Part shown: positions 10,252 through 21,525 of the stretch, in pieces
Position numbering within the stretch: position 1 is the stretch's first letter
How the letters are laid out: every line of letters starts with the position of its first letter
Origin: Anomaloglossus baeobatrachus
Taxonomy: Eukaryota > Chordata > Amphibia > Anura > Aromobatidae
Reading direction: 5' to 3'
DNA: 64,000 nt
Assembly: GCF_048569485.1 (NCBI RefSeq)
Contig: NC_134359.1
Coordinates: forward strand, 33,043,279-33,107,278
Notes under the pieces: generated by a model
The model's database searches: none
What the model was told of the DNA's origin: nothing
Seen by the model: the letters and a program-made list of their open reading frames with translations, nothing else
Made by a program: the position numbers and the translations under genes

Positions 10252-12692
10252 AGCCAGCTTTACACCTTACAATTAGGTATGCGATCTCGTATGCGATGTG
10301 ACACGCCCAGGTCGCATATGCGATTGAATGAGATTGCACATAGGTCGTTCATTTGCTGTCACACGAGCGTTAGTAGTCTATGTTAAATTGATCAATTTTG
10401 TGTGCGATCCTTTAGATCGTGTGTTCTGTGACGTATGCATTGGGCACCTTTTTTTTCTTTTTTTATTTATTGACTTGCCAAGCGTGTGTACTGTGTAGGG
10501 ATGCGTTTTTACTATGTCATCTGCCATTCAGCTCTGCTACATGGCCGCTAACAGCAGACACAGACAGCCATGTAGCAGAGCTGAATGGCAGATGACAGCA
10601 GACACAGACAGAGCCGCACTGTCAGAATGAACTCGGGTGAACTTCACCCGACTTCATTGTCATGCTGCGGCTCTGTCTGTGTAGCGCCCTGATTAGCGGT
10701 CACCAGTGAAGGACTCACCGGTGACCGCTAAACTCCTGAGTAACTGAATTGAGCAGCCCTCTCTCATACTCACTGATCACCGATCCCCGGCACTGCACGG
10801 CATTCACACTGCTCCGGCGGCTTTTACTATTTTGAAAAAGCCGGCCGCCCATTAAACAATCTCGTATTCCCTGCTTTCTCCGCCCACCGGCGCCTATGAT
10901 TGGTTACAGTGAGACACGCCCCCACGCTGAGTGACAGGTGTCTCACTGCACCCAATCACAGCAGCCGGTGGGCGTGTCTATACTGTGTAGTGAAATAAAT
11001 AATTAAATAATTAAAAAAAACGGCGTGCGGTCCCCCCCAATTTTAAAACCAGCCAGATAAAGCCATACGGCTGAAGGCTGGTATTCTCAGGATGGGGAGC
11101 TCCACGTTATGGGGAGCCCCCCAGCCTAACAATATCAGCCAACAGCCGCCCAGAATTGCCGCATACATTATATGCGACAGTTCTGGGACTGTACCCGGCT
11201 CTTCCCGATTTGCCCTGGTGCGTTGGCAAATCGGGGTAATAAGGAGTTATTGGCAGCCCATAGCTGCCAATAAGTCCTAGATTAATCATGTCAGGCGTCT
11301 GAGACACCCCCAATGATTAACCTGTAAATTACAGTAAATAAACACACACACACGAAAAAATCCTTTATTAGAAATAAAAACACAAACATATACCCTGGTT
11401 CACCACTTTAATCAGCCCCAAAAAGCCCTCCATGTCCGGCGTAATCCAGAATGCTCCAGCGGGTAACCTCAGTGACAGCTCAGCTGATCGCCGGCTGTCT
11501 TCATTACCTGCGTGGAGGTGACCGGAGCGGCGGTGTCTTCTGCTGCTCCTGTCACCTGCATGCAGCAGAGCTGGACGCGACGCTGGAGGACTGTGGAGTA
11601 CGCCGGACATGGAGGGTTTGTCGGGGGTTAATAAATTGGTAATGAGGGAATGTGTTTGTGTTTTTTATTTCTAATAAAGGATTTTTTCATGTGTGTGTGT
11701 TTTTTTACTGTCACTTACAGATTAATCATGGAGGGTGTCTCATAGACGCCTGACATGATTAATCTAGGACTTATTGGCAGCTATGGGCTGCCAATAACTC
11801 CTTATTACCCCGATTTGCCAACGCACCAGGGCAAATCGGGAAGAGCCGGGTACAGTCCCAGAACTGTCGCATATAATGTATGCGGCAATTCTGGGCGGCT
11901 GTTGGCTGATATTGTTAGGCTGGGTGGCTCCCCATAACGTGGGGCTCCCCATCCTGAGAATACCAGCCTTCAGCCGTATGGCTTTATCTGGCTGGTTATA
12001 AAATTGGGGGGAACCGCACGCCGTTTTTTTAAATTATTTAATTATTTATTTCACTACACAGTATAGACACGCCCACCGGCTGCTGTGATTGGGTGCAGTG
12101 TGACACCTGTCACTCAGCGTGGGGGCGTGTCTCACTGCAACCAATCATAGGCGCCGGTGGGCGGGGAAAGCAGGGAATACGAGATTGTTTAATGGGCGGC
12201 CGGCTTTTTCAAAACAGTAAAAGCCGCCGGAGCAGTGTGAATGCTGTGCAGCGTCGGGGATCGGGGATTGGTGAGTATATGAGAGAGGGGGATAGACTGA
12301 CATGGACAGAGAGAGAGGGACAGAGATAGTGACCGACTGACAGAGATTAGGGAATGACAGACATTGTGAGGCGCTTCAGAACGCAGCTTTTCAGCTGCGC
12401 TCTGAAACAGAGCTTTTTTAAGCTGCGGTGCAGAGCGCACACCTGCGCACATAGCATCAGACATCAAAATCGTATGAGGGATGTCACACGTTACAATTGA
12501 CTAGATTCATACAACAAAACGCTCAATGTATGAGGAATAAACGACGTGTATGCGATCACCGTATTTTCGGTCAATCTTGATCGCACGTAGGTTTCACACG
12601 CAAATACGTCACGAACGATGCCGGATGTGCGTCACTTACAACTTGACCCCGACGACGGATTGAAAGATTTATTGAAGCGTGTAAAGTAGGCA
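10252..12692. mobile_element. Large fold-back DNA transposon, non-autonomous
   Basis: Ends AGCCAGCTTTACACCTTAC (left) and, reversed, GCCTACTTTACACGCTTC (right), flanked by TTA at 10249-10251 and 12693-12695, consistent with a PIF/Harbinger-type TWA duplication. Most of the interior is one inverted repeat: about 10755-11440 pairs with about 11610-12290 (for example CCAGCCAGATAAAGCCATAC near 11050 and its complement near 11985). The loop is under 200 bases. Open frames on either arm mirror each other and are not genes. Confidence 0.75.
10516..10596. repeat. Perfect 30-bp stem hairpin
   Basis: 10516-10545 is the exact reverse complement of 10567-10596, with a 21-base loop. It lies in the left shoulder of the fold-back element and is followed by two smaller hairpins (around 10600-10682 and 10699-10725). 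Confidence 0.9.
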
Positions 12693-12695
12693 TTA

Positions 12696-13814
12696 CACAC
12701 CGCATTGGTCATGTGTTGACGCAAGGAGCACTCTCAATGGTATCTTCAGATTGGGACACTTTTCTGAAAGTTTGTGGTTAAGGCTCCACGATGGAACCGC
12801 CATGTGCAGGGGTGAAATATTGCATGACTTTACTGCTAACCATCTCTTCATTACGAGTTTTCAAGCTGGACAGCCCTTTTAAGAGTGAAATAAAGCATTT
12901 TGTAATTGTAAAAATAGTAGCAGAAAATAAACCGTCCTCAGGTGTGCTGTGTGCCGCCGGCGCGGGGGCAGTGACATACAGCCAACAGTTCCTAAATCTC
13001 CCTCTTAGATCGGCTTGCAGTCTCACGCGTTGTGTTTGCTCTGGGTCTTGAAGATGTTTGTTTTTCTCTGCGTTCTTAATGACAGTCAGAAAGTCATCCA
13101 TAGGAATGCTGCTTCCTCTGCCATCCGGTTCTATCCGTACAAGTGCGGGATTATCAGACTTGTCAGATTTCACTGCACTTTGGTTTATGAGCTTGGATTC
13201 ATTTCTGTAGTTGGATGGTATCATAGACATTAGTAAAACGATACCTGATCCAGGAGTGCATCCATTTCTGGAGGACCCAGCCATGTATTACAGTGAGGGC
13301 TCGTGCACACCACGGACTTAATCATCCGAGTGTTTCCCGTGGTTTTCATGGATAACCTTCAAACCTTATGATATTCTATGGGGCTATGCATTGTCCGCTT
13401 TCTCTAATCCTTCTGATCGTGAGCTCCAGAGAAAACAAATCATGGACCTGTCTGATTTTTATCTGATTGTCTGATTAAACTCGGCAATGCAATTCTATAA
13501 ATCGATGAAAACATTTCGGCCACGCTCGGATGTCATCTGAATGCAGCCTACTTTTCACCGACTGACGGAATGGAGAAGGTGGACAACATTATATTATATT
13601 TATTTATTTTTGCCTCTATCGCTTTGCGTCTGTGAAAAACTGATGCTAGTCTGATTAGAGCGTGACCGGAATAATCAAACCATTTTACTCGGATGTGGAG
13701 GAAACAGTCCTGTGAGCTTATATTTTGAGTAATACTGTACAACATTTTTTCTTGTGGCCGTGGTTGACAAAATTTGTCTAGTTGGTTTTTAGCGGCCATC
13801 TGATCGCTTGCTTC
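12696..13814. other. No gene seen; part MITE-like
   Basis: 13298-13560 begins GGGCTCGTGCACACCACGG, like a MITE end, but I could not place the partner end. The 168-codon minus-strand frame at 12778-13284 has no recognisable domain. Confidence 0.35.
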
Positions 13815-14275
<461 letters not shown>

Positions 14276-14279
<4 letters not shown>

Positions 14280-14640
14280 TAAGGCTGTGTGCTCACGGTG
14301 AGTTTTTGACTCTGCATATTTTCCCTGCTTCAAAACCGCAGCGTCTCACGGTTCTAGCAGAGTGGATGGGATTTATAGAAATCTCCTGCCCCCTGTGCTT
14401 CATTGTTACTCAGCGTAAACTGACCTGCGGTGCGTGCTTCATATCTGCAGTAGGTCAATTTCTCCTGTGGGTACGCAGAGATTTCTGTCAAGATTCTCTC
14501 CATAGACTTGCATTACATGCGGAATATCCACAGGCAAAAAACGAACATGTGCTTTATAGTACATGTCCGCTGTGCAAATGCATCAAAAATCCCGCCCGGG
14601 ATTCCCTGCTGGGAGACTTCATGTAATTTCCCTTTAATTC
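14276..14640. mobile_element. MITE-like fragment (GGCTGTGTGCTCACGG end)
   Basis: Begins TAAGGCTGTGTGCTCACGG like other MITE ends. Includes GGGATTTATAGAAATCTCCTG, also found near 25680 and, reversed, near 55390. The right end was not placed. 14641-14913 holds nothing recognised. Confidence 0.4.
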
Positions 14641-14918
14641 CTGGACTTTAGTCAGTCGGCTCGTCTATATCCGTGTACAGCAGAGGCCACGTATAGAGGA
14701 ATCCTCTCTACGGACTTGTTTGATTTAGCAAATATCTGTTTTCATAATACAATTGCAATTCTGGATTTTTCTTTTTCCGTTTTTAGGCGTTTTTGCATTG
14801 TGTTGTTCCTCTAATTCCTCCTGGAAATGTAGGTGATGCCTTTAAAATACTGGCGTTTATTCCCTGCAAGACCAAGGCCTATACTTGTAATGTGACACAT
14901 CCGTAGGCTGGACGTACT

Positions 14919-16210
14919 TGTGAGGCAAACCCTGGGATATGAAGATGAATTATGACTTCCAGTCATAATCGCTCTCATCACTCCATGGCAGTGCCCCCTC
15001 CCTTCTTGTTCTCAGAGGTCCAGCATCTGTGAAGGTGTCACATCCCAGCCATCTCCTGTGATATGGAGATTAGGTGATGTGGGAACAATGGACACAGGAT
15101 GACTCCCTGCCGTGACCCTGTAGTAGGGGCTGCTATCTAATTAGCAAGGCTATGGAAGTATCCAGACAGAACGACTCCAGTAAAAAATGGTTCATATCTC
15201 GCAAGCCATATTTCCGATAAATATGGCAACCATAAAAATGGTGTCTCCGCATGCGGACGATGCTGGCACACCCTTTTTATGGGAGCAGGACCTGGGGAAA
15301 TACCCCAGGCGTGATATCAGCCAATGTGGAACTAGTAGACAAGTCACGAGTCCTCTCGTTCTGTAGCTAAATTCATAGCTGTCACAATGAGAGCGTTGGC
15401 GTCCGCCTACGACGCTCCCAGGCAAAGTTATGGCCCATATTCCATGTTGTGGATTGTCCATAACTCCAGCCAGGGGTGGAGCAGTGTTCCCTGTGAGGTC
15501 ACGAAGGTAGGAGGGGACCTGGATTTGCCCAGGTTGATAACCCTACTTCGGCCATTTTCCAGCGTTCTTTCGCTGGGGGTCACGTGTAGGAAACATCTGT
15601 GGGAAGGATCCTAGAAACCTGGCCTACAGCGCCCCCCTGTGGCCAGACGCACAAGGTAACTGCTGGAACTGTGTATGCCTGTTTGTAAACCATGCTTTGA
15701 TTGTAACTGTACTCTGACATATGTATATTCTGTAGATTCCCTATTGTATATATTGTAGTTCTAGTGTGCTTTAGGCTGATTAAATTATATAATTAATCTT
15801 GGGCTGTTCTGTTATCTCGATCTTGAATCCCACGTCTGTGTGTTCGGCTAATAGTTACCGTGAAGCGGTTGGTGGCAGCGAGTTGTGCCAAGGATTATTG
15901 TGGGGAGGCCAGTGAGATTCGGGGAGGTTTTATATATTCCGCCCGCGGAGGTCGGGGGAATATATACCCTACTCTCACTGGGGACCCTTCAATAATCGGC
16001 ATAAGTAGTATAGCGGCCTCCTTGCTTATTGTCGGGCAATTCCATAATTGGCCTGACTATAAGAGGGGCGCTAGAGAGCGCGTCACGTGCTCTGTCTGTC
16101 GGTCGGGAGGTATAAAGGAGGGGTGACCCCCACTTGTTACCCCCCGATTGTGACGTACTGGTAGCCAGCGCGGGGGATTTCTGAGTGACCCCCCCCGGTG
16201 GTTTGTGACA
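14919..16210 (+). repeat. 5' LTR of the Gmr1-like element
   Basis: 1292 bp, TGTG...GACA. TATAAAGG at 16111-16118 and TATAAG at 16058-16063 are TATA-like; ATTAAA at 15779-15784 is a possible poly(A) signal. The U3-R-U5 limits cannot be set from sequence alone. TGGTGGCAGCG at 15870-15880 resembles a primer site inside the LTR. Confidence 0.92.
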
Positions 16211-16213
16211 TAT

Positions 16214-16233
16214 TGGTGGCATAGCGGTGGGAT
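16214..16233 (+). other. Primer binding site, tRNA-Leu type
   Basis: TGGTGGCATAGCGGTGGGAT begins three bases after the LTR. It matches the complement of the 3' end of a vertebrate tRNA-Leu (TGGTGGCAGCGGTGGGAT) apart from two extra bases. Primer identity is inferred from remembered tRNA sequence. Confidence 0.7.
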
Positions 16234-16413
16234 CGAGATAATAGTGTGTGTGAGTGTGAGACCCATACTCCCAGACACTAAAGACTGCCTGCAGCAGCTG
16301 TGGCTGCTGGGGTCTTCAGACTAGCTCAACACTAGAGTGTCAGAGTGCAGATACTGTAAGGTGTGTGGAGGCATCAGGTGTCAGTTCTGTGTCAGTGACC
16401 AAAGTCTGCAAGA

Positions 16414-19400
16414 ATGGCTGAGAGCACCAGGAGCAAAGCCAAAGGAATGGCCGATGCTCAGGCCAGAGACGATGAGGAGGTTGTCCACGAGCCCTCCAAG
16501 AGCCCGACGCCAGAGAACAGCTCTGCAGAGGACATCGCACAACCTGGCACTGCTGGACAAAATGAGGAGGAGCCCGCCCAAGGGTCCTCAACGAGCCAGA
16601 TGCCAGCCCTCCGCTCTGCAATGGACAGTGAATCACCAGGCTCCGCAGCGGGCCGCAGATCACCACGTGCCATTCCACCGAGCCTGGGAGGCTCGGATAG
16701 CCTTCTTCAAATGGCTATGGCCCTTCTCCAGGCTGGAGACCAGGAGGGCTACAAGGAACTCCTGGCAGAGCGCAGGGCAGAGCGGCAAGCAGCGCGTGAC
16801 GCTGAGGCTGCGGAGCGGCAAGCAGTGCGTGAGGCTGCGGAGCGGCAAGCAGCACGTGAAGAGCGACAGCAACAGGCAGAGCGTGACTACCAGCTGCAGC
16901 TAGCTCAGCTCCGGCCCTCATCAGCCACACGTGACCTTCAAGACACCAAACTTCCAAAGGTCCGTGTTGAGGACTTCCCAGTGCTGGAGAAGGATGGAGA
17001 CTTGGACTCTTTCCTGACTGCTTTTGAACGGACTTGCTTGCAGCACCATCTGGACAAGGACCAGTGGGCCAAATACCTGACCCCCCGTTTAAGGGGTAAG
17101 GCCCTGGAAATCCTTGGGGACTTGCCTACTGAGGCAGATCAGGGCTACGACACCATCAAGCGGGCCCTGATCCAACAGTACAACCTCACCCCAGAGTCCT
17201 ACCGCAAGAAGTTCCGGAGCCTACAGAAGGGACCAAAGGACTCCTGGGCTGACCACAGGCGGGCACTTGCCCGAGCTGCCGACCACTGGACCCAAGGCCT
17301 GCAGCTTTCCACCGGACCGGAGATCCTGGACTTGTTCATCACGGAGCAACTCTTGTGGAACTGCCCTGAGGATCTCCGCCAGTTCATCCGAGACCAGAAG
17401 CCAAAGGGATCCACGGCTACAGCTGCCCTGGCCGATGACTACACCAACAATCGGGCTCCTGAGGCCAGGAGAGCAGCCACCAGCAGCACCTGGAGAGGGG
17501 GTAAGATGAACTCTGCGACTGCCCCACCTGCCCCTAGACTGCAGGGGGTGTCCCCCTCAACTCCCCTCTCCAGGCCCGTGGCAGAACCAAGACGGTGCCA
17601 CCAGTGCAACCTACCTGGACACTTCAAGGCCATGTGCCCTCAGCGTCCCAAGGCCCCGGCTCCGTCCCCGTCCCAAGGGCCGCCCAAGGTGTATTGTGTG
17701 GGTGGGGGTGGTGGTAGGTCCCTGGACAGCTTCCAACCTGTCACCGTCGGCCGGTCTGTGACCATAGGACTGCGAGACAGCGCCTCGGAGGTGACTCTGG
17801 TGCGGCCTGAGATGGTGTCCCCCCAAGACTTGATCCCTGGAAAAACCCTCGCTGTCTCCGGGATTGGAGGCATTGACCCGGCGCTGCCTGTTGCTGACAT
17901 TTATGTGGACTGGGGCGCAGGGCGAGGGGTGAGGGAGGTGGGGGTAACTGATTGGATCCCCGCAAACGTGCTACTTGGGACAGATTTGGGGCAGATAACC
18001 TCCCAGTTTGGGCCCCCACCAAGGGCTGAACCTTCAGCCAGTACGGACATGACTCCTGACAATGTTAATGTGTTATCTATGAATGATGTGAGAGAGGGGG
18101 GAGTGAACTCTGATATTTCTGCTTGCACAGACACCATAGACACACACTCAGCTGCAGCTGTGACAGGGGAGGGGGTCAGAGAAAGGTGTGACAATGCCTC
18201 TACAAGTAATCAGCCTGTGAGCTGGGATCTGCTGCCCTCTGCAGGGATAAGCAGAGAGCAGGGTGCTGCAGGGGGAGGACCAGTGTGTGGGGTGGGGGCT
18301 ACCACAGCAAATGTGGGGTCCCCAGAGATTTCACAGCGGGGTTCTGTTGCTGCAGGAGGGGAACAGGCAGGTGAGATTGGGGCCGGTCCAGGAGCGGAAG
18401 TGCTCCCAGGTAAGATCTCGGTGCATGGTTCCCCCACAACCGGGGTGTCAGGAAGCCAGGTAGGTCTGCCTGAACCGGCGACTTGGTCAGGAACGGAGGA
18501 GGAGCAGGCACGACCCACGGTCGCAGCGGCTGTGGCCGCTGTCACCCGCAGTGGGAGTGCTGGAAGCCAAGGGGCCTCCCGGAGGTCCGATAGCTCTTCC
18601 CCTTCTGACCAAGTGGCAGCCGAGTCAGGCGGAGGCCAGGACACAGGTCCCGGGGTACTGACCAAAGATGTGACAGTCTCGTCGATTCTGGCCACATCTA
18701 GTCAGGGGTTTCAGGCAGCGTTAGAAGCTGACGACAGCCTGAAAGCTCTTAAGGAGCAGGCGGCACAGCCTCCCTCGGACTCGGACCCGGAGCGAGTGGT
18801 CTGGGACCAAGGACGGCTGTACCGGGCCACGGTCCAGCAGGGTTCACCGGAGGCGTGGCCCAGGGACCGACAGTTGGTGGTACCCTATCCGTTCCGGACG
18901 GAGGTGTTGCGGATCGCACATGAGATTCCGATGGCCGGACACCTAGGGATCGCTAAGACCAAGGCCAGGTTAAACCAGCATTTCTACTGGCCAAAAATGG
19001 GGGCCGATGTGGCTGCCTACTGCCGTTCGTGTGAAACCTGTCAGAGAGTGGGGAAGGCGGGGCCACGCCCCAAAGCCCCACTGGTATCTCTGCCCATCAT
19101 CGATGAGCCTTTCAGGAGGGTGGCTGTGGATCTGGTCGGCCCGCTGGCCATCCCCAGCAGCTCCGGGAAACGCTTCATACTGACGGTAGTGGACTATGCC
19201 ACCCGGTACCCAGAAGCAGTGGCCTTGTCGTCCATTCGGGCTGACAAGGTGGCCACCGCATTGCTGGAGATTTTCTCCCGAGTGGGTTTTCCCCAGGAAA
19301 TGCTCACTGACCGGGGGACCCAATTCATGTCCCAGCTGATGGAGGCCCTCTGTAAGAAAGTCCAGGTGCGACATCTGGTGGCCAGCCCGTACCATCCACA

Positions 19401-21525
19401 GACTAATGGCCTGTGCGAGCGGTTCAATGGCACCTTAAAGCAGATGCTTAAGATGTTGGTCGACTCCCATGGGCGTGACTGGGAGCGGTATCTCCCACAC
19501 CTGTTATTTGCTTACCGGGAGGTTCCACAGGCCTCAACAGGATTCTCACCGTTTGAGCTCCTGTACGGGCGACGTGTGCGGGGCCCCCTGGCTCTGGTGA
19601 AAGAGGCTTGGGAAGGGGATTTGGCCACCCCTGGAGTGTCGGTTATCGAGTATGTCATGCGCTTCCGGGACAAAATGCAGGCCTTGACGCAACTGGTACA
19701 CGACAATATGGCTCAAGCCCAGGCCGATCAGAAGCGTTGGTACGACCAGAACGCTTGTGAGAGGACCTACCAAGTGGGTCAAAAGGTGTGGGTACTGGTC
19801 CCCGTACCACAGGACAAGCTTCAGGCAGCCTGGGAAGGCCCATACCTCGTGTACCAGCAGCTCAACCCTGTGACGTACCTGGTCACCCTGGACCCTGCCC
19901 GTGGAAGGCGGAAGCCCTTCCATGTGAACATGATGAAGGCACATCATGAGCGGGAGGCGTGTGCGCTCCCCGTGTGCAACCTGCCCGAGGAGGGAGAAGC
20001 GGAAACCCTCTTGGATATGCTAGCCCAGGTTAGGGCAGGCGGATCCATTGAGGATGTGGAGGTTGGCCACCAGCTCTTGGAGGACCAACGGTCCCAGCTG
20101 TGGGCCACCCTACACCCCTTCCGGGGGTTGTTTACCAACCAGCCCGGAAGGACTGACTTGGCTGTCCATCACGTGGACACTGGGGATCATCCCCCGATCC
20201 GGCGTTCAGCATATCGGGTCTCCCTGGAGGTGCAGCAACACATGCGCCAGGAGATTGACGAGATGCTGAAGCTGGGGGTGATCCAGGCATCCAACAGCGC
20301 TTGGGCCTCGCCTGTAGTCCTCGTCCCTAAGAAGGACCGAACCACTCGGTTCTGCGTGGACTACAGGGGGCTCAATGCTGTCACGGTCGCCGATGCGTAC
20401 CCAATGCCACGCATCGATGACCTGCTCGATCAGTTGGCCGGGGCTCAGTACCTGACCATCATGGACCTGAGCCGGGGATATTGGCAGATCCCCCTGACTC
20501 GCAAGGCCAGGGAACGCTCTGCCTTTATTACCCCATTTGGACTGTACGAGTCCACGGTGATGCCATTCGGGATGAGGAATGCCCCTGCCACCTTCCAGCG
20601 GATGGTCAACACCCTGCTCAAGGGACTTGAAGGGTACGCGGCCGCGTACCTGGATGACATTGCCGTCTTCAGTCCCACCTGGGAGGACCACCTAGAGCAT
20701 CTAGCACAGGTGCTCAGGCGGATCCACCGGGCAGGTTTGACCATCAAGCCGGGAAAGTGTCAGCTGGCCATGAGCGAGGTCCAGTACCTCGGTCACCGGG
20801 TAGGTGGGAGAACACTGAAGCCCGAGCCTGAGAAAGTGGAGGCCATCGCATCCTGGCCCACCCCCAGGACCAAGAAGCAGGTGATGTCCTTCTTGGGGAC
20901 CGCTGGGTACTATAGGAGGTTTGTTCCATGCTATAGTAGCCTGGCAAAGCCCTTGACGGACCTCACCAAGAAGAAGCTGCCCTCTGCAGTCGATTGGACA
21001 ATGGACTGCGAGACAGCCTTCCGGGCCCTAAAGGACGCCCTGTCCAGCCCGCCCGTGCTACAGGCAGCCGACTTCACGCGGCCGTTTGTAGTACAGACCG
21101 ACGCCAGTGACTTCGGCCTCGGTGCGGTGCTCAGCCAGGTGGACTCTGCGAGCCAAGAGCACCCAGTCTTGTACCTGAGCAGGAAGCTGTTACCACGGGA
21201 AGTGGCCTATTCCACGATGGAAAAGGAGTGCCTGGCCATAGTGTGGGCCCTGCAGCGTCTGCAACCCTATCTATACGGGCGCCACTTCATCGTGGAGACG
21301 GACCACAATCCCCTCAGCTGGTTACACACTGTCTCTGGGACGAATGGGCGATTGTTGCGATGGAGCCTTGCGCTCCAGCAATACAACTTCACCATTCGCC
21401 ACAAAAGGGGCCGGGACCACGGTAACGCAGACGGGCTGTCCCGACAAGGAGAGGTCGCGGACGGGCGCACGGGGGAACACCGGAGTGTGCTGCCCCCTAG
21501 CGCCCTCAAAAGGGGGGAGGTGTGA
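16414..21525 (+). CDS. gag-pol: Gag-pol polyprotein of the Gmr1-like element
   Basis: One continuous 1703-codon frame. Residues 1-180 are acidic and then Arg/Ala/Gln-rich with a predicted helix. About 180-350 are the gag capsid-like part, followed by a CCHC zinc knuckle (C395, C398, H403, C408). Next is a retropepsin-like domain with the candidate Asp at 455 and a LLGTDLG strand at 520-526. About 530-790 is a low-complexity Gly/Ser/Glu linker. Integrase follows: zinc site H836, H843, C873, C876; catalytic D906, D966, E1002 (D,D35E); a GPY/F-like WEGPYLV segment near 1140. Reverse transcriptase has VDYRGLN, D1351 in MDLSRGYW and YLDD (D1414, D1415). RNase H has D1563, E1605 and D1630. No frameshift separates gag from pol, so separate Gag would need processing or another device. 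The stop codon lies in the first bases of the 3' LTR. The first in-frame ATG (MAESTRSK) was taken as the start. Confidence 0.93.
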   Translation: MAESTRSKAKGMADAQARDDEEVVHEPSKSPTPENSSAEDIAQPGTAGQNEEEPAQGSSTSQMPALRSAMDSESPGSAAGRRSPRAIPPSLGGSDSLLQMAMALLQAGDQEGYKELLAERRAERQAARDAEAAERQAVREAAERQAAREERQQQAERDYQLQLAQLRPSSATRDLQDTKLPKVRVEDFPVLEKDGDLDSFLTAFERTCLQHHLDKDQWAKYLTPRLRGKALEILGDLPTEADQGYDTIKRALIQQYNLTPESYRKKFRSLQKGPKDSWADHRRALARAADHWTQGLQLSTGPEILDLFITEQLLWNCPEDLRQFIRDQKPKGSTATAALADDYTNNRAPEARRAATSSTWRGGKMNSATAPPAPRLQGVSPSTPLSRPVAEPRRCHQCNLPGHFKAMCPQRPKAPAPSPSQGPPKVYCVGGGGGRSLDSFQPVTVGRSVTIGLRDSASEVTLVRPEMVSPQDLIPGKTLAVSGIGGIDPALPVADIYVDWGAGRGVREVGVTDWIPANVLLGTDLGQITSQFGPPPRAEPSASTDMTPDNVNVLSMNDVREGGVNSDISACTDTIDTHSAAAVTGEGVRERCDNASTSNQPVSWDLLPSAGISREQGAAGGGPVCGVGATTANVGSPEISQRGSVAAGGEQAGEIGAGPGAEVLPGKISVHGSPTTGVSGSQVGLPEPATWSGTEEEQARPTVAAAVAAVTRSGSAGSQGASRRSDSSSPSDQVAAESGGGQDTGPGVLTKDVTVSSILATSSQGFQAALEADDSLKALKEQAAQPPSDSDPERVVWDQGRLYRATVQQGSPEAWPRDRQLVVPYPFRTEVLRIAHEIPMAGHLGIAKTKARLNQHFYWPKMGADVAAYCRSCETCQRVGKAGPRPKAPLVSLPIIDEPFRRVAVDLVGPLAIPSSSGKRFILTVVDYATRYPEAVALSSIRADKVATALLEIFSRVGFPQEMLTDRGTQFMSQLMEALCKKVQVRHLVASPYHPQTNGLCERFNGTLKQMLKMLVDSHGRDWERYLPHLLFAYREVPQASTGFSPFELLYGRRVRGPLALVKEAWEGDLATPGVSVIEYVMRFRDKMQALTQLVHDNMAQAQADQKRWYDQNACERTYQVGQKVWVLVPVPQDKLQAAWEGPYLVYQQLNPVTYLVTLDPARGRRKPFHVNMMKAHHEREACALPVCNLPEEGEAETLLDMLAQVRAGGSIEDVEVGHQLLEDQRSQLWATLHPFRGLFTNQPGRTDLAVHHVDTGDHPPIRRSAYRVSLEVQQHMRQEIDEMLKLGVIQASNSAWASPVVLVPKKDRTTRFCVDYRGLNAVTVADAYPMPRIDDLLDQLAGAQYLTIMDLSRGYWQIPLTRKARERSAFITPFGLYESTVMPFGMRNAPATFQRMVNTLLKGLEGYAAAYLDDIAVFSPTWEDHLEHLAQVLRRIHRAGLTIKPGKCQLAMSEVQYLGHRVGGRTLKPEPEKVEAIASWPTPRTKKQVMSFLGTAGYYRRFVPCYSSLAKPLTDLTKKKLPSAVDWTMDCETAFRALKDALSSPPVLQAADFTRPFVVQTDASDFGLGAVLSQVDSASQEHPVLYLSRKLLPREVAYSTMEKECLAIVWALQRLQPYLYGRHFIVETDHNPLSWLHTVSGTNGRLLRWSLALQQYNFTIRHKRGRDHGNADGLSRQGEVADGRTGEHRSVLPPSALKRGEV
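21507..21520 (+). other. Polypurine tract
   Basis: AAAAGGGGGGAGG ends directly before the 3' LTR, where plus-strand priming is expected. It also encodes the last residues of pol. Confidence 0.85.

Noticed and set aside
11092-11952. Mirror-image small frames on the two arms of the fold-back element
   Set aside because: The same sequence read from each arm of an inverted repeat; not genes.
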